This document shows, one piece after another, positions 23,621 to 33,425 of a DNA stretch of 64,000 nt. The DNA comes from Capnocytophaga bilenii (GTDB lineage: Bacteria > Bacteroidota > Bacteroidia > Flavobacteriales > Flavobacteriaceae), in NCBI RefSeq assembly GCF_017565765.1, contig NZ_JAGDYP010000002.1, positions 124,001 through 188,000 on the forward strand. Direction: 5' to 3'. The notes beneath the pieces are model-generated. The model was not told the origin of the DNA and did not search any database. It worked only from the letters and a program-made list of their open reading frames with translations. The position numbers were made by a program, and so were the translations under genes. Numbering within the stretch: the first letter of the stretch is position 1; each line of letters begins with the position of its first letter.

Positions 23621-26053
23621 ATGAAAATATCTTATAACTGGTTAAAGCAGTATTTGAAAGTAGATAGTTCGGCAGAAGACACAGCGGTAATTCTTACCGA
23701 TTTGGGTTTGGAAGTAGAAGGTGTGGAACTTTATGAGAGTGTGAAAGGCGGACTGAAAGGGGTAGTGGTAGGGCACGTGCTAGAGTGTGTTAAACACCCC
23801 AACGCCGATAAACTCAAGATTACCAAAGTGGATGTGGGCAGTGAGGCTCCGCTGCAAATAGTGTGTGGGGCTCCTAATGTAGCTGAAGGGCAAAAAGTGC
23901 CTGTAGCTACTATTGGCACTGTATTGTACGACAAAGAGGGCAATGCTTTCCAGATAAAGAAAGGAAAAATACGAGGTGAAGAAAGCTACGGAATGATTTG
24001 TGCCGAAGATGAATTGGGCTTGGGCAATAGCCACGAGGGTATTATGGTTTTAGACGATAAATACGCCGTGGGTACCCCTTGTAGCGAGGTATTTGAGGTG
24101 GTTACTGATGAGGTCTTCGAGATTGGGCTTACTCCTAACCGTGCCGATGCGATGAGCCACTACGGCGTAGCGCGCGACTTGCGTGCAGGCTTGATGCAAA
24201 AAGGCACGCACTTAGAGCTTATATCACCTTCGGTAACCAAGTTTCACGTAGATAATCGTTCTTTAAAAATAGACATTGAGGTAAGCAACCGCAAGCTGGT
24301 GCCTCGTTACACGGGGGTAACCATTAGCAATGTGCGTGTGGGCGAATCGCCTGCGTGGTTGCAACACCGTCTTAGGGCAATAGGCATCACCCCTAAAAAC
24401 AATGTAGTAGATGCTACTAATTATGTGCTTCACGGCTTAGGACAACCGCTTCACGCCTTTGATGCCGACCATATTATAGGGCGCAAAATTGTAGTGAAAA
24501 ACGCTCAAGCGGGTACTAAATTCAAAACCCTTGATGGCGTAGAACGTACCCTTGATGCAGAAGATATTATGATTTGCGATGCCGAAAAACCGCTTTGCAT
24601 AGCAGGGGTATTGGGTGGTGAAAACTCTGGTGTTACCGATTTTACGCGCAATGTGTTTTTAGAGAGTGCTTATTTTGACCCTGTAGCGGTGCGCAAAACG
24701 GCTAAAAGGCACGCTATCAATACCGATGCTTCCTATCGTTTTGAGCGTGGTATCAATATTGAAGAATGTAAATTTGCCTTGATGTATGCTGCGGTACTGA
24801 TTGAAAATATTGCAGGAGGGGTGATTTCATCAGATGTTATTGATTTTTACCCTAAAAAATACGAAGATTTTCAGGTATTCCTTGCTTTTGAAAACGTAGA
24901 CAAGCTCATAGGGCAAAAAATACCTCGTGATACTATCAAATCTATATTGCACTCGTTGGATATTAAGGTCAATTCGGTTACCGAACGCGGTTTGGGCTTG
25001 CTGATACCTACTTATCGTGTTGATGTGCAACGCGAAGCCGATGTAATAGAAGAAATATTGCGTATTTATGGCTATAACAACATTACTTTTTCTGAAAAGA
25101 TAAACGCTACAATGTCGCATTCGTCTAAATATGACGACCTGAATATGCAAAATGTAGTGGCTACACAACTTATAGGTCAGGGGTATTACGAAATAATGAC
25201 CAATAGTTTGGTTTCAGAAAAAGAAATCACTACCTATACTACCCACCCCGAAACGGCGGTGAAATTGCTAAACCCGCTGAGTGCCGATTTGGGCTATATG
25301 CGTAAAAACCTTGTGTTTTCTGGCTTGGAAGTGATAGCATATAACATCAACCGCAAGCGCACCGACCTGAAATTGTTTGAGTTTGGCAAGAACTATCACT
25401 TCAATAATGGCAAGTATAGCGAAAGCAAACACTTGGCACTTTATCTTACAGGCAATGCACAACCAGAATATTGGGGTGCTCCTGCCCAAAAGGTTACTTT
25501 CTACGAGCTAAAAGGGGTTGTAGAACGTATCTTGGAACGTGTAGGCATACAAGGAGTTACAATGCTACCGCTGCCCGAAGGGGCTTGCTCTTTTGGGCAA
25601 GAAGGTTTGCGCTTGCAAGTGGGTGATACAGCATTAGGGGGTATAGGCATCATCAAGCCGAGTGTGCTAAAAGATTTCGGCATCAAGCAAGAAGTATTCT
25701 TTGCTGATTTGCAGTGGGAAGCTATCCTACAACTTGCCCAAGGGCATAAGGTAGTTTATAAAGAAATTGCTAAATACCCCGAAGTGCGCCGCGACTTGGC
25801 ATTGCTTATAGATGAGCAAATTAGCTTTGCACAAATACATCAGTTGGCATTCCAAACCGAGAAGAGTTTGCTGAAGAGCGTAAACCTTTTTGACGTATAC
25901 CAAGGTGATAAATTACCAAAGGGCAAAAAGAGCTATGCTGTGAGCTTTATCTTGCAAGACGAGAACAAAACCCTTACCGATAAACAAATAGAAAAAACAA
26001 TGACGCACCTGCAAACGGCTTTTAAAGAGCAATTAGGTGCTGAGTTGCGATAG
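23621..26053 (+). CDS. pheT: Phenylalanyl-tRNA synthetase beta subunit
   Basis: 810 residues, full length for the family. Order: N-terminal OB-type tRNA-binding domain (about 40-150, 'VVGHVLECVKHPNADKL'), B3/B4 editing domain ('LTPNRADAMSHYGVARDL', 'GVLGGENSGVTDFTRNVFLE'), B5 domain, the synthetase-like core, and the C-terminal anticodon-binding FDX-ACB domain ('EIAKYPEVRRDLALLIDEQISF'). It forms an alpha2-beta2 enzyme with PheS, whose gene is not adjacent here. The next gene starts 9 nt later and may be cotranscribed. Confidence 0.97.
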   Translation: MKISYNWLKQYLKVDSSAEDTAVILTDLGLEVEGVELYESVKGGLKGVVVGHVLECVKHPNADKLKITKVDVGSEAPLQIVCGAPNVAEGQKVPVATIGTVLYDKEGNAFQIKKGKIRGEESYGMICAEDELGLGNSHEGIMVLDDKYAVGTPCSEVFEVVTDEVFEIGLTPNRADAMSHYGVARDLRAGLMQKGTHLELISPSVTKFHVDNRSLKIDIEVSNRKLVPRYTGVTISNVRVGESPAWLQHRLRAIGITPKNNVVDATNYVLHGLGQPLHAFDADHIIGRKIVVKNAQAGTKFKTLDGVERTLDAEDIMICDAEKPLCIAGVLGGENSGVTDFTRNVFLESAYFDPVAVRKTAKRHAINTDASYRFERGINIEECKFALMYAAVLIENIAGGVISSDVIDFYPKKYEDFQVFLAFENVDKLIGQKIPRDTIKSILHSLDIKVNSVTERGLGLLIPTYRVDVQREADVIEEILRIYGYNNITFSEKINATMSHSSKYDDLNMQNVVATQLIGQGYYEIMTNSLVSEKEITTYTTHPETAVKLLNPLSADLGYMRKNLVFSGLEVIAYNINRKRTDLKLFEFGKNYHFNNGKYSESKHLALYLTGNAQPEYWGAPAQKVTFYELKGVVERILERVGIQGVTMLPLPEGACSFGQEGLRLQVGDTALGGIGIIKPSVLKDFGIKQEVFFADLQWEAILQLAQGHKVVYKEIAKYPEVRRDLALLIDEQISFAQIHQLAFQTEKSLLKSVNLFDVYQGDKLPKGKKSYAVSFILQDENKTLTDKQIEKTMTHLQTAFKEQLGAELR

Positions 26054-26062
26054 TTAGTAAAA

Positions 26063-29000
26063 ATGACACCAGAAGTATTTGCTACCTTTCAGAACAAATT
26101 AAAAGTAGGCAACAGGCGTGGAGTACATCTCAACGCCTTGCCTGCCAATTCTCGCTATAAATTTGATATAGCGCGCTTATCGGCTATTGTGCCTACACTG
26201 CCACAACAGTTTGTAACAGAACTGATGAGTGTGCGCAATGTGAAATTTTCTTTTTCTATTGAAAATAGCAAGAAAAATGAGAAAGAGGAAGCGCTACTAC
26301 AAAAAATAGTGAGTAGTGTGGAAAACCTTATCTTTCAGAATGAGGTAATTTGGGCTGAAAAAGGTGTAAATACATTGGGCTTTGGCTACCCCATACTGCT
26401 AAGGCGCGATAGTAACGATGGGCAACTTACGGCTGCCCCTGTGCTGATATGGCAAATAAAGATGAAACCTACCTCACAGATGAACACTTGGGAACTCTCT
26501 CGTAATGAAGATGACCCTATTTACCTGAACGAGGTACTCATCAACCACTTACAAAACGATTCGGGGATTAGCCTGAAACCCATTCCCGATGAGATGCTCG
26601 AAGACGGCATTATTGATGCCAACGAGCTTTACACCCTTTGCGCCGACTTGCTGCAACAACTAAAAGTAGAGCAATCATTGGATTTTCTTACCGATGATAA
26701 AGCTGCTATGGGGGCATTGAAAACCAAACAGGATTATGAGGCTCTATTGCCCAATCGCGGAGATGCTTTGATAGAAAAATGCGGTATATTATCGCTTTTT
26801 GAGGTACAGAAACAAAATATCATTGCCGACTATCAGTGCCTGATAACGCAATTTAAGCCCGAAGAGTTTGCTGCCAATGATACTTTTCAAACACTTACCT
26901 CTGTTCCCACCGACCCTTCCCAACAAAGTATATTAGAACAACTGCGCCAGCAGCGCAAAATACTCATACAGGGTCCGCCAGGTACGGGCAAGAGCCAAAC
27001 GCTTACGGCACTTCTTATCAATGCACTTCAAAACAAACAAAAAACCTTAGTGGTATGCGAAAAGCAAACCGCTCTGGAAGTGTTGTACAACGCCTTACAG
27101 CAAAAGGAACTGGGCAACTACTGCACTATGATAAAAGACCCCGTTACCGACCGCCGATTGATAGTGGAAGCAGTACGTAATATTATTGACAGTCAGGATT
27201 TTAGGAAACCTTCTAACAATGTAAGCGAAATACTTGTTGATAAGCAAGTTGCGGCTATGCAAGAGCACAAAAGGCACATCAATGCTATTCACGAGAAACT
27301 AAATAGCGTGCTGATAGCAGGACAAACGTGGACGGATATAGTTGCCGCAATGATGCAGCACGAGCCGCAAGCCGAAAAGCTAAACCTCACAGGCTTACAC
27401 TTTGCCTTTACCGATGAAGAATGGCAAATGCTCACCCCTTTGTGGGAGCAGGGGCAACGCCTTTACGAGGCTTTTAAGCCTTATAAGGCAAGTGATTTCT
27501 TCAATCCTGTTACCCTTACTGCCCAGAATCTATTCACCACACAACAGCTCTTAGCCGAAGCTTTCCAACAATACGAGCAGCAAGCCCAAGCCATAGGCGA
27601 CACCGTAGAGAACTACCGCAAATATTACCACCAAAAACGCCAAGAAGAGTTTGACACCCAGCTGCAAGAGCTTACCGCTTATCACAACGAATACGACCTG
27701 CTCACCGCTATGCTGCCCGAAAATTCGGAGGTGTATCAGCCTGAAAAAACAGCAGGGTTCTTTTATAAATTGGCTTCGGTATTTTCGGGAGCGAAGAAAA
27801 AAGTATTGCGCACCCAAGAACGCCTTATTGCTATCAGTACAGCAGTGAAGGCAATGAGCACGCATCCCAATTTGCAGCCTGTAGATATTACGGCAAATCT
27901 TTATCACAACAAATCTGTTATTACCGATTATTTGCAGAAAATAGTTGCCTTACAAGCTAATTTTGACGAACGTATATCTGAAGACTTTGCGGCTCTAAAT
28001 CTTTTGGGTTTTAACAATGCTGCTTTTGCCGATGTTAGTTTGCAAACGCTACAATCGCAAGTGCAACAGCTTAAAACACAGCTTACTAATGATAAGTGGT
28101 TAAAACGCACCAGCTGGGGGAATACCTTTGCCGAGTTCAGCAAAGCCCTGCAAGAAGTAGTGAGCACCTACAAGCAATATCAGGCAGATGCCGCTCACCC
28201 GCTGAAACTCATTTATGAGTGGCAACAATGGTATTTGTCGCTTACCGCTTTCCAACAACAGTGCGTGCAGCTATTACAATCTGTAACGCATTGGGAAGCC
28301 TCATTGCTGATGGCATACTACCCGCTGTTATTACAGCACCACGCCGATGCGTCTTTAAACTTTTCAGCTCACCATTATTCCGATTTGGACACCCTCTTGA
28401 AAGACTTTGCCGCTACCCAACAACAGTTTATAGAAAACTATTGGAATGAGCAGCAGCGTTTGGCTGTAAAAGCCTTTGAGGATAATCATAACGAACTTAC
28501 GGTAGCCAATTTGTACAACAAGCGCAAAAGCGAAAAGCACAACCGCTTGCCGCTGCGCCAAATTGCGATGCACGATGTGAATCTCTTTACTAACTTCTTC
28601 CCTATAGTACTCACTACCCCCGATGCTTGTTGTAACCTGTTTGAAGGCAAAAACTTCTATTTTGATAATGTAGTTTTTGACGAGGCAAGTCAGTTGAAAT
28701 TGGAAGACAACTTGCCAGCGATGCTCAAAGGCAAAACTGTAGTTATTGCAGGCGATGAGCACCAGATGCCTCCTTCCAATTACTTCAGTAAAGTATTTGA
28801 CGGTACTGCCGAAGACGAAGATGATGACGAAAGTGAAGGTGAGGTGATTAGCTATAAAGATGCGATGCTCAATATAGAGTCTTTGTTGGATTACGCTCTT
28901 GAGTATCAATTCAATAAAAATCACTTAGATTTTCATTACCGTTCTAAACACCCTCACCTGATAGATTTCTCTAATCACGCTTTCTATAACGCCCGCTTGC

Positions 29001-29920
29001 GTCCTTTGCCTAATACCAAGGTCTTTACACCTATAGTATTCAAGCAAGTAGACGGGGTTTTTGATGAACACATCAATAAAGAAGAAGCGGCTGAGGTGTT
29101 GCGCCTATTGGAGGAGCTGCCCGCACGTGCCGATGGCTCTTACCCCTCTGTGGGGATAGCTACCTTCAACATCACCCAGCGCAATTACATACGCAAGCAG
29201 TTGTTGCAAAAGCAAAACGACCCTGCCAATAAGGCATTTCGTGAGAAAATCGCTGCACTTGAGGCAGCAGGCTTATTCATCAAAAACCTTGAGAACATAC
29301 AAGGTGATGAGCGCGATGTGATTATCCTTTCGGTTACCTATGGCAAGAAGAAAGACGGCAAATTTGTACAAGCCTTTGGTCCTTTAAATCATACCAAAGG
29401 TTATAAGCTGCTGAATGTAATCATCACTCGTGCCAAAGAACAAATATACGTGTGCAACTCTATTCCGCAAGAAATTTACGCAGCCTATAAAGACGCTTTG
29501 GCACAAGAGGGTGCCAACAATAGGCGCGCTGTGCTATATGCTTATTTGGCATACAGCAAAGCCGTGAGCGATAATAACGAAAGTGCGAGACAAGAAATCC
29601 TTGCCGAATTAGACCGTTATGGGCATAAGCACAACAATATAGCTCATAGGGCAGAAAGCCACTTCAAGAACGAAGTTTATAAAAAGCTCAAAGCACAACA
29701 CCCCGACAGCGATATTACTCAGGATTATCACTTTGGCGGTTATACTATAGATGTGCTCTTGCGCCCCGAAAACAACCAGCCTGCTGTAGCCGTAGAATGC
29801 CTTAGCAAACCACTATACGCTGGCGAGCTCGCTTACCTTGAAGACCTTCATAAAGAGAAGATACTCACCGCTGCAGGCTTTCAGTACAAGCGTGTTTGGG
29901 CACACGAAATGATGCGTTAG
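26063..29920 (+). CDS. Large superfamily 1 helicase with C-terminal nuclease-like domain
   Basis: 1285 residues. The N-terminal 250 residues resemble DUF4011-type leaders. SF1 (UPF1-like) motifs follow: Walker A GPPGTGKS (304-311), Walker B 'FDEASQ' (D873, E874), 'GDEHQMPPSNYF', 'HYRSKHPHLIDFSN', 'QGDERDVIILSVTYG' and 'NVIITRAKEQIYVC'. The roughly 560 residues between motifs I and II hold long coiled-coil helices. The C-terminus (about 1190-1285, 'YHFGGYTIDVLLRP...AVAVECLSK') looks like the MTES_1575-type restriction-endonuclease fold, with a possibly altered catalytic site. Such proteins act on nucleic acid and some belong to defence systems; here it sits between housekeeping genes, so the role is open. 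Confidence 0.8.
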   Translation: MTPEVFATFQNKLKVGNRRGVHLNALPANSRYKFDIARLSAIVPTLPQQFVTELMSVRNVKFSFSIENSKKNEKEEALLQKIVSSVENLIFQNEVIWAEKGVNTLGFGYPILLRRDSNDGQLTAAPVLIWQIKMKPTSQMNTWELSRNEDDPIYLNEVLINHLQNDSGISLKPIPDEMLEDGIIDANELYTLCADLLQQLKVEQSLDFLTDDKAAMGALKTKQDYEALLPNRGDALIEKCGILSLFEVQKQNIIADYQCLITQFKPEEFAANDTFQTLTSVPTDPSQQSILEQLRQQRKILIQGPPGTGKSQTLTALLINALQNKQKTLVVCEKQTALEVLYNALQQKELGNYCTMIKDPVTDRRLIVEAVRNIIDSQDFRKPSNNVSEILVDKQVAAMQEHKRHINAIHEKLNSVLIAGQTWTDIVAAMMQHEPQAEKLNLTGLHFAFTDEEWQMLTPLWEQGQRLYEAFKPYKASDFFNPVTLTAQNLFTTQQLLAEAFQQYEQQAQAIGDTVENYRKYYHQKRQEEFDTQLQELTAYHNEYDLLTAMLPENSEVYQPEKTAGFFYKLASVFSGAKKKVLRTQERLIAISTAVKAMSTHPNLQPVDITANLYHNKSVITDYLQKIVALQANFDERISEDFAALNLLGFNNAAFADVSLQTLQSQVQQLKTQLTNDKWLKRTSWGNTFAEFSKALQEVVSTYKQYQADAAHPLKLIYEWQQWYLSLTAFQQQCVQLLQSVTHWEASLLMAYYPLLLQHHADASLNFSAHHYSDLDTLLKDFAATQQQFIENYWNEQQRLAVKAFEDNHNELTVANLYNKRKSEKHNRLPLRQIAMHDVNLFTNFFPIVLTTPDACCNLFEGKNFYFDNVVFDEASQLKLEDNLPAMLKGKTVVIAGDEHQMPPSNYFSKVFDGTAEDEDDDESEGEVISYKDAMLNIESLLDYALEYQFNKNHLDFHYRSKHPHLIDFSNHAFYNARLRPLPNTKVFTPIVFKQVDGVFDEHINKEEAAEVLRLLEELPARADGSYPSVGIATFNITQRNYIRKQLLQKQNDPANKAFREKIAALEAAGLFIKNLENIQGDERDVIILSVTYGKKKDGKFVQAFGPLNHTKGYKLLNVIITRAKEQIYVCNSIPQEIYAAYKDALAQEGANNRRAVLYAYLAYSKAVSDNNESARQEILAELDRYGHKHNNIAHRAESHFKNEVYKKLKAQHPDSDITQDYHFGGYTIDVLLRPENNQPAVAVECLSKPLYAGELAYLEDLHKEKILTAAGFQYKRVWAHEMMR

Positions 29921-29948
29921 TGATTAAAAAAAACAAAAAATAAAACTA

Positions 29949-31139
29949 TTGGAGAATTTTCTTACTGCAGCTGAACACTTAAAGGACGTGTTGCTGCCAA
30001 CACGGTTGATTTATAGTCCTATATTTAGTGAAGAATCGGGGAATTTAGTTTATATAAAGCCTGAAAATCTACAGAAAACGGGTTCGTTTAAGCTGCGTGG
30101 CGCTTACAACAAAATACGAAAGCTTACCGAAGCCGAAAAGCAACGAGGGGTGATAGCCTCTTCGGCAGGCAATCACGCGCAGGGGGTAGCCTATGCAGCT
30201 CGTGAACTTGGCATAAAGGCAGTTATCGTAATGCCCAAAACAACGCCTCTCATAAAGGTAGAATTTACTAAAAAATACGGAGCTGAGGTGATTTTGCACG
30301 GCGATGTTTATGACGATGCCTACCAAAAAGCCAAAGAATTAGAAGCCCAAGAGGGCTACGTATTTGTGCATCCTTTTGACGACCCTGATGTAATTGAAGG
30401 GCAAGGTACAATTGCCCTTGAAATATTAGAAGAATTGCCCGATGCCGATGTAATTGTAGTGCCGATAGGCGGGGGTGGACTCATATCGGGGGTGGCTTGT
30501 GTAGCCAAACACATCAACCCTAATGTTAAAATTATAGGAGTAGAGCCTAGTGGAGCTGCCTCTGCAACAGCTTCTTTACGGCAAAACCACTTAGTAACTT
30601 TGCCTGAAGCTAATACCATAGCCGAAGGTACTGCTGTAAAACGTATAGGGGAACTTACCCTCGCACTCATTAGAGAGTATGTAGATGAGATTATTACAGT
30701 TGATGATTACGAGCTAACTGAATCGTTTTTGCTATTGGTAGAAAAACATAAAATTATAGCTGAAAACTCGGGTATATTAGCTATGGCAGCATTGAAAAAA
30801 CTGCAAGAACGAGCTAAAAAAATAGTGCCGATAGTGAGCGGTGGCAATATTGATGTATTGATGATAGCCTCGATGATTAGCAAAGGTTTGGTTAGCCGCA
30901 ATAGGATTTTTAATTTTGCAGTAAGTATCCCCGACAGGCCTGGTGAACTTGCTAAAATTACTCAGATTATAGCTGAAGAAGGTGCTAATGTGATAAAATT
31001 AGCACATAATCAGTTTAAGAATTTATCTCGTTTTCGCGATAAAGAAGTGTTAATAACGGTAGAAACGAATGGTGCAGCCCATATAGCACAGCTGATAGCA
31101 GCTTTTCAGGCTAAAGGAATAGCTGTAGTAGCCTCGTAA
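29949..31139 (+). CDS. ilvA: Threonine ammonia-lyase (threonine dehydratase)
   Basis: 396 residues from a TTG start; no in-frame ATG lies near. The PLP-binding lysine is in 'KTGSFKLRGAYN', the phosphate/glycine loop is 'VPIGGGGLISG', and 'SSAGNHAQGVAYAA' is diagnostic. A C-terminal ACT-like domain (about 315-396, 'SIPDRPGELAKITQIIAEEGANV') is present. It converts threonine to 2-oxobutanoate and ammonia for isoleucine synthesis. The single ACT-type tail is shorter than the E. coli biosynthetic IlvA regulatory part, so feedback control may differ. Confidence 0.9.
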   Translation: MENFLTAAEHLKDVLLPTRLIYSPIFSEESGNLVYIKPENLQKTGSFKLRGAYNKIRKLTEAEKQRGVIASSAGNHAQGVAYAARELGIKAVIVMPKTTPLIKVEFTKKYGAEVILHGDVYDDAYQKAKELEAQEGYVFVHPFDDPDVIEGQGTIALEILEELPDADVIVVPIGGGGLISGVACVAKHINPNVKIIGVEPSGAASATASLRQNHLVTLPEANTIAEGTAVKRIGELTLALIREYVDEIITVDDYELTESFLLLVEKHKIIAENSGILAMAALKKLQERAKKIVPIVSGGNIDVLMIASMISKGLVSRNRIFNFAVSIPDRPGELAKITQIIAEEGANVIKLAHNQFKNLSRFRDKEVLITVETNGAAHIAQLIAAFQAKGIAVVAS

Positions 31140-31201
31140 AGGCTGCCTGTTTTTGCAAAAAAAACATTACCAGACTAAAAATATAAATTAAGAATAAAAA
31201 A

Positions 31202-32026
31202 ATGTCGTTTTCGCACCAACAATTACGCGGTATATGGATAGTATGCGTGCTGATAACAGCAGCCGAAGTACTACTCTATTACTACAACCAGCAAAAAAGA
31301 GACTTCAACAACCACATAGTAACAAGTTTGGACAGCGAAATAGACTCCCTGCGCTCGCTTGCCTCTCACCACAAGCACGATACTATTTACCCCTTCAACC
31401 CCAACTTCCTTACCGATTACAAAGCCTTCAGAATAGGGCTTACACCCGCACAGTACGACCGCTTGCAAGCCTTTAGAGCGCAAGACAAATACCTCAATTC
31501 GGCTAAAGAATTTCAGCAAATTACCAAAGTAAGTGATAGTGTATTGGCAAGGATAAGTCCGGCGTTTAAATTTCCCAGCTGGGCATCACAAGCGAAAAAG
31601 ACACATGAACAACCAAAGTTGCCCCCTAAAGAAGATATCAATACAGCTACTGCCGAAACTTTGATGAAAATCTACGGCATAGGCGAAGCATTTGCCAAAC
31701 GCATACTCCAATACCGCGAAAAATTAGGTGGATTTACCTATATAGAGCAAGTAGCAGAGGTATATCATTTAGAAAAAGAAGTTTATGAGCGCGTAGCCGA
31801 GCGTTTTGAAGTAAAAACAGCCCCTGTAATAGAAAAAAAAGACATCAACCAACTCAATATGTACCAATTATCTAAGATACCCTACATCAATTACGGCGAA
31901 GGAAAAAAGATAGTAGCTCTCCGTTCTTCTTTAGGAAAAATACAAAAAATAGAAGATTTACAACAAATAGAAGGCTTTAGCCCCCAGCGCATACAACGTC
32001 TACAACTGTATTTGTACGCCGACTAA
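31202..32026 (+). CDS. ComEA-like helix-hairpin-helix protein
   Basis: 274 residues with an N-terminal membrane helix (residues about 9-27, 'GIWIVCVLITAAEVLLYYY') and three helix-hairpin-helix DNA-binding repeats toward the C-terminus: 'ATAETLMKIYGIGEAFAKRILQYREKLGG', 'LNMYQLSKIPYINYGEGKKIVALR' and 'LQQIEGFSPQRIQRL'. Anchored in the inner membrane and facing the periplasm, it could bind incoming DNA as ComEA does; competence itself is not shown by other genes here. Confidence 0.75.
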   Translation: MSFSHQQLRGIWIVCVLITAAEVLLYYYNQQKRDFNNHIVTSLDSEIDSLRSLASHHKHDTIYPFNPNFLTDYKAFRIGLTPAQYDRLQAFRAQDKYLNSAKEFQQITKVSDSVLARISPAFKFPSWASQAKKTHEQPKLPPKEDINTATAETLMKIYGIGEAFAKRILQYREKLGGFTYIEQVAEVYHLEKEVYERVAERFEVKTAPVIEKKDINQLNMYQLSKIPYINYGEGKKIVALRSSLGKIQKIEDLQQIEGFSPQRIQRLQLYLYAD

Positions 32027-32042
32027 TGACTAACTACTAATT

Positions 32043-32073
32043 TTTGCAGTTTCAAAAATATTTTGTATTTTTG
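32043..32073 (+). promoter_or_regulatory. Promoter of the acyl-CoA dehydrogenase gene
   Basis: TTTG (32043-32046), 19-nt spacer, TATTTTTG (32066-32073). It implies a 5' leader of roughly 180 nt that contains repeat array 2. Confidence 0.65.
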
Positions 32074-32094
32074 CCTCGTGATTTTAAGCATAGC

Positions 32095-32214
32095 TTCAGC
32101 GAAGGATAAGCGAAGGATGAGCGAAGGATGAGCGAAGGATGAGCGAAAGATAAAAGCCTGTGCGGCTCGCACCGAAAGATAAAAGCCTGTGCGGCTCGCA
32201 CCAAAGGATAAGCC
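32095..32214. repeat. 11-nt GCGAAGG-type tandem repeat with doubled hairpin, array 2
   Basis: About five words like GCGAAGGATGA, then two direct copies of a 29-nt block that begins GAAAGATAAAAGCCTG and contains the GTGCG-GCT-CGCAC hairpin. It lies between the promoter at 32066 and the acyl-CoA dehydrogenase start at 32262, so it should be transcribed into the mRNA leader, unlike arrays 1 and 3. Confidence 0.8.
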
Positions 32215-32261
32215 CCCTGCCCCCCTCTAATAAATTAGATTGTAAAAAAAGAATATAATAA

Positions 32262-33404
32262 ATGAATTTTAGTTATTCGGAAACACAACAGATGGTAGCA
32301 CAAGCAGCAAAAGAATTTGCTGAAAAGTACGTACGCCCACACGTGATGGAATGGGACGAAACGCAAGAGTTCCCTGTAGAAGTATTTAAAAAAGCAGGAA
32401 GCTTAGGATTTATGGGTATCTTAGTACCCGAAATATATGGCGGCTCAGGATTAGACTACCACTGTTACATTGCAATTATTGACGAAATTTCAAAGGTAGA
32501 CCCCTCTATAGGGCTTTCTATAGCAGCTCATAACTCACTATGCACTAACCATATACTAAGTTTTGGCAACGAAGAACAAAAACAACGCTGGTTACCCAAG
32601 CTCGCTTCAGGCGAATGGATAGGCGCTTGGGGGATTACAGAACACAATACAGGCTCGGACTCTGGCGGTATGGCAACTACTGCGGTGAAAGACGGCGATC
32701 ACTGGGTACTGAACGGAGCTAAAAACTTTATTACACACGGCAAAAGCGGACAATTAGCCGTAGTTATAGCACGTACAGGCGAAAAAGGCGACAAACACGG
32801 CATCACTGCCTTTGCTGTAGAACGCGGAACAGCAGGCTTTAGTGCAGGTAAAAAAGAAAACAAGCTTGGGATGCGCGCCAGCGAAACTGCCGAAATGATA
32901 TTTGATAACTGCCGCATACCCGATGCCAACCGCTTAGGCGAAGTAGGTGACGGTTTTATTCAAGCAATGAAAATATTAGACGGCGGGCGCATTTCAATAG
33001 GAGCACTTAGTTTGGGTATCGCTAAAGGTGCTTACGAGGCTTCCCTTAAATACGCCAAAGAACGAATGCAGTTTGGCAAACGCCTGATAGACCTTCAAGC
33101 CATAGGGTTTAAACTTGCTGATATGGCTACTGAAATAGAAGCTTCAGAGCTCTTGCTACACAAATCGGCATACCAAAAAAACAATCACCAGCGCGTAACC
33201 CTATCGGGGGCAATGGCAAAAATGTACGCCTCTGAAGTATGCGTACGCGTAGCCACCGAAGCTGTACAAATACACGGAGGTTACGGATATACTAAAGACT
33301 TTCCTGTAGAAAAATTCTTTAGAGATTCCAAGCTATGTACCATAGGCGAAGGAACTACCGAAATACAAAAATTAGTAATTAGCAGGCAGATAGACAAACA
33401 ATAA
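32262..33404 (+). CDS. Acyl-CoA dehydrogenase
   Basis: 380 residues, the usual length. Family patterns include 'LGFMGILVPEIYGGSGLDY', the FAD-binding 'GAWGITEHNTGSDSGGMATTA', 'QIHGGYGYTKDFPVEKFFRDSK' and 'EGTTEIQKLVISRQI'. The likely catalytic base lies in the C-terminal 'IGEGTTEIQ' or 'GYGYTKDFPVE' region, as in short/branched-chain enzymes. It oxidises acyl-CoA to trans-2-enoyl-CoA with electrons going to ETF. The Rrf2 regulator follows 22 nt later and may share the transcript. Confidence 0.93.
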   Translation: MNFSYSETQQMVAQAAKEFAEKYVRPHVMEWDETQEFPVEVFKKAGSLGFMGILVPEIYGGSGLDYHCYIAIIDEISKVDPSIGLSIAAHNSLCTNHILSFGNEEQKQRWLPKLASGEWIGAWGITEHNTGSDSGGMATTAVKDGDHWVLNGAKNFITHGKSGQLAVVIARTGEKGDKHGITAFAVERGTAGFSAGKKENKLGMRASETAEMIFDNCRIPDANRLGEVGDGFIQAMKILDGGRISIGALSLGIAKGAYEASLKYAKERMQFGKRLIDLQAIGFKLADMATEIEASELLLHKSAYQKNNHQRVTLSGAMAKMYASEVCVRVATEAVQIHGGYGYTKDFPVEKFFRDSKLCTIGEGTTEIQKLVISRQIDKQ

Positions 33405-33425
33405 CAATAATAAAAAAGAATAATT

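Noticed and set aside
26063-29920. Part of a multi-gene antiviral defence island
   Set aside because: Neighbours are pheT and ilvA, and no other defence genes are seen; only the protein itself is noted.
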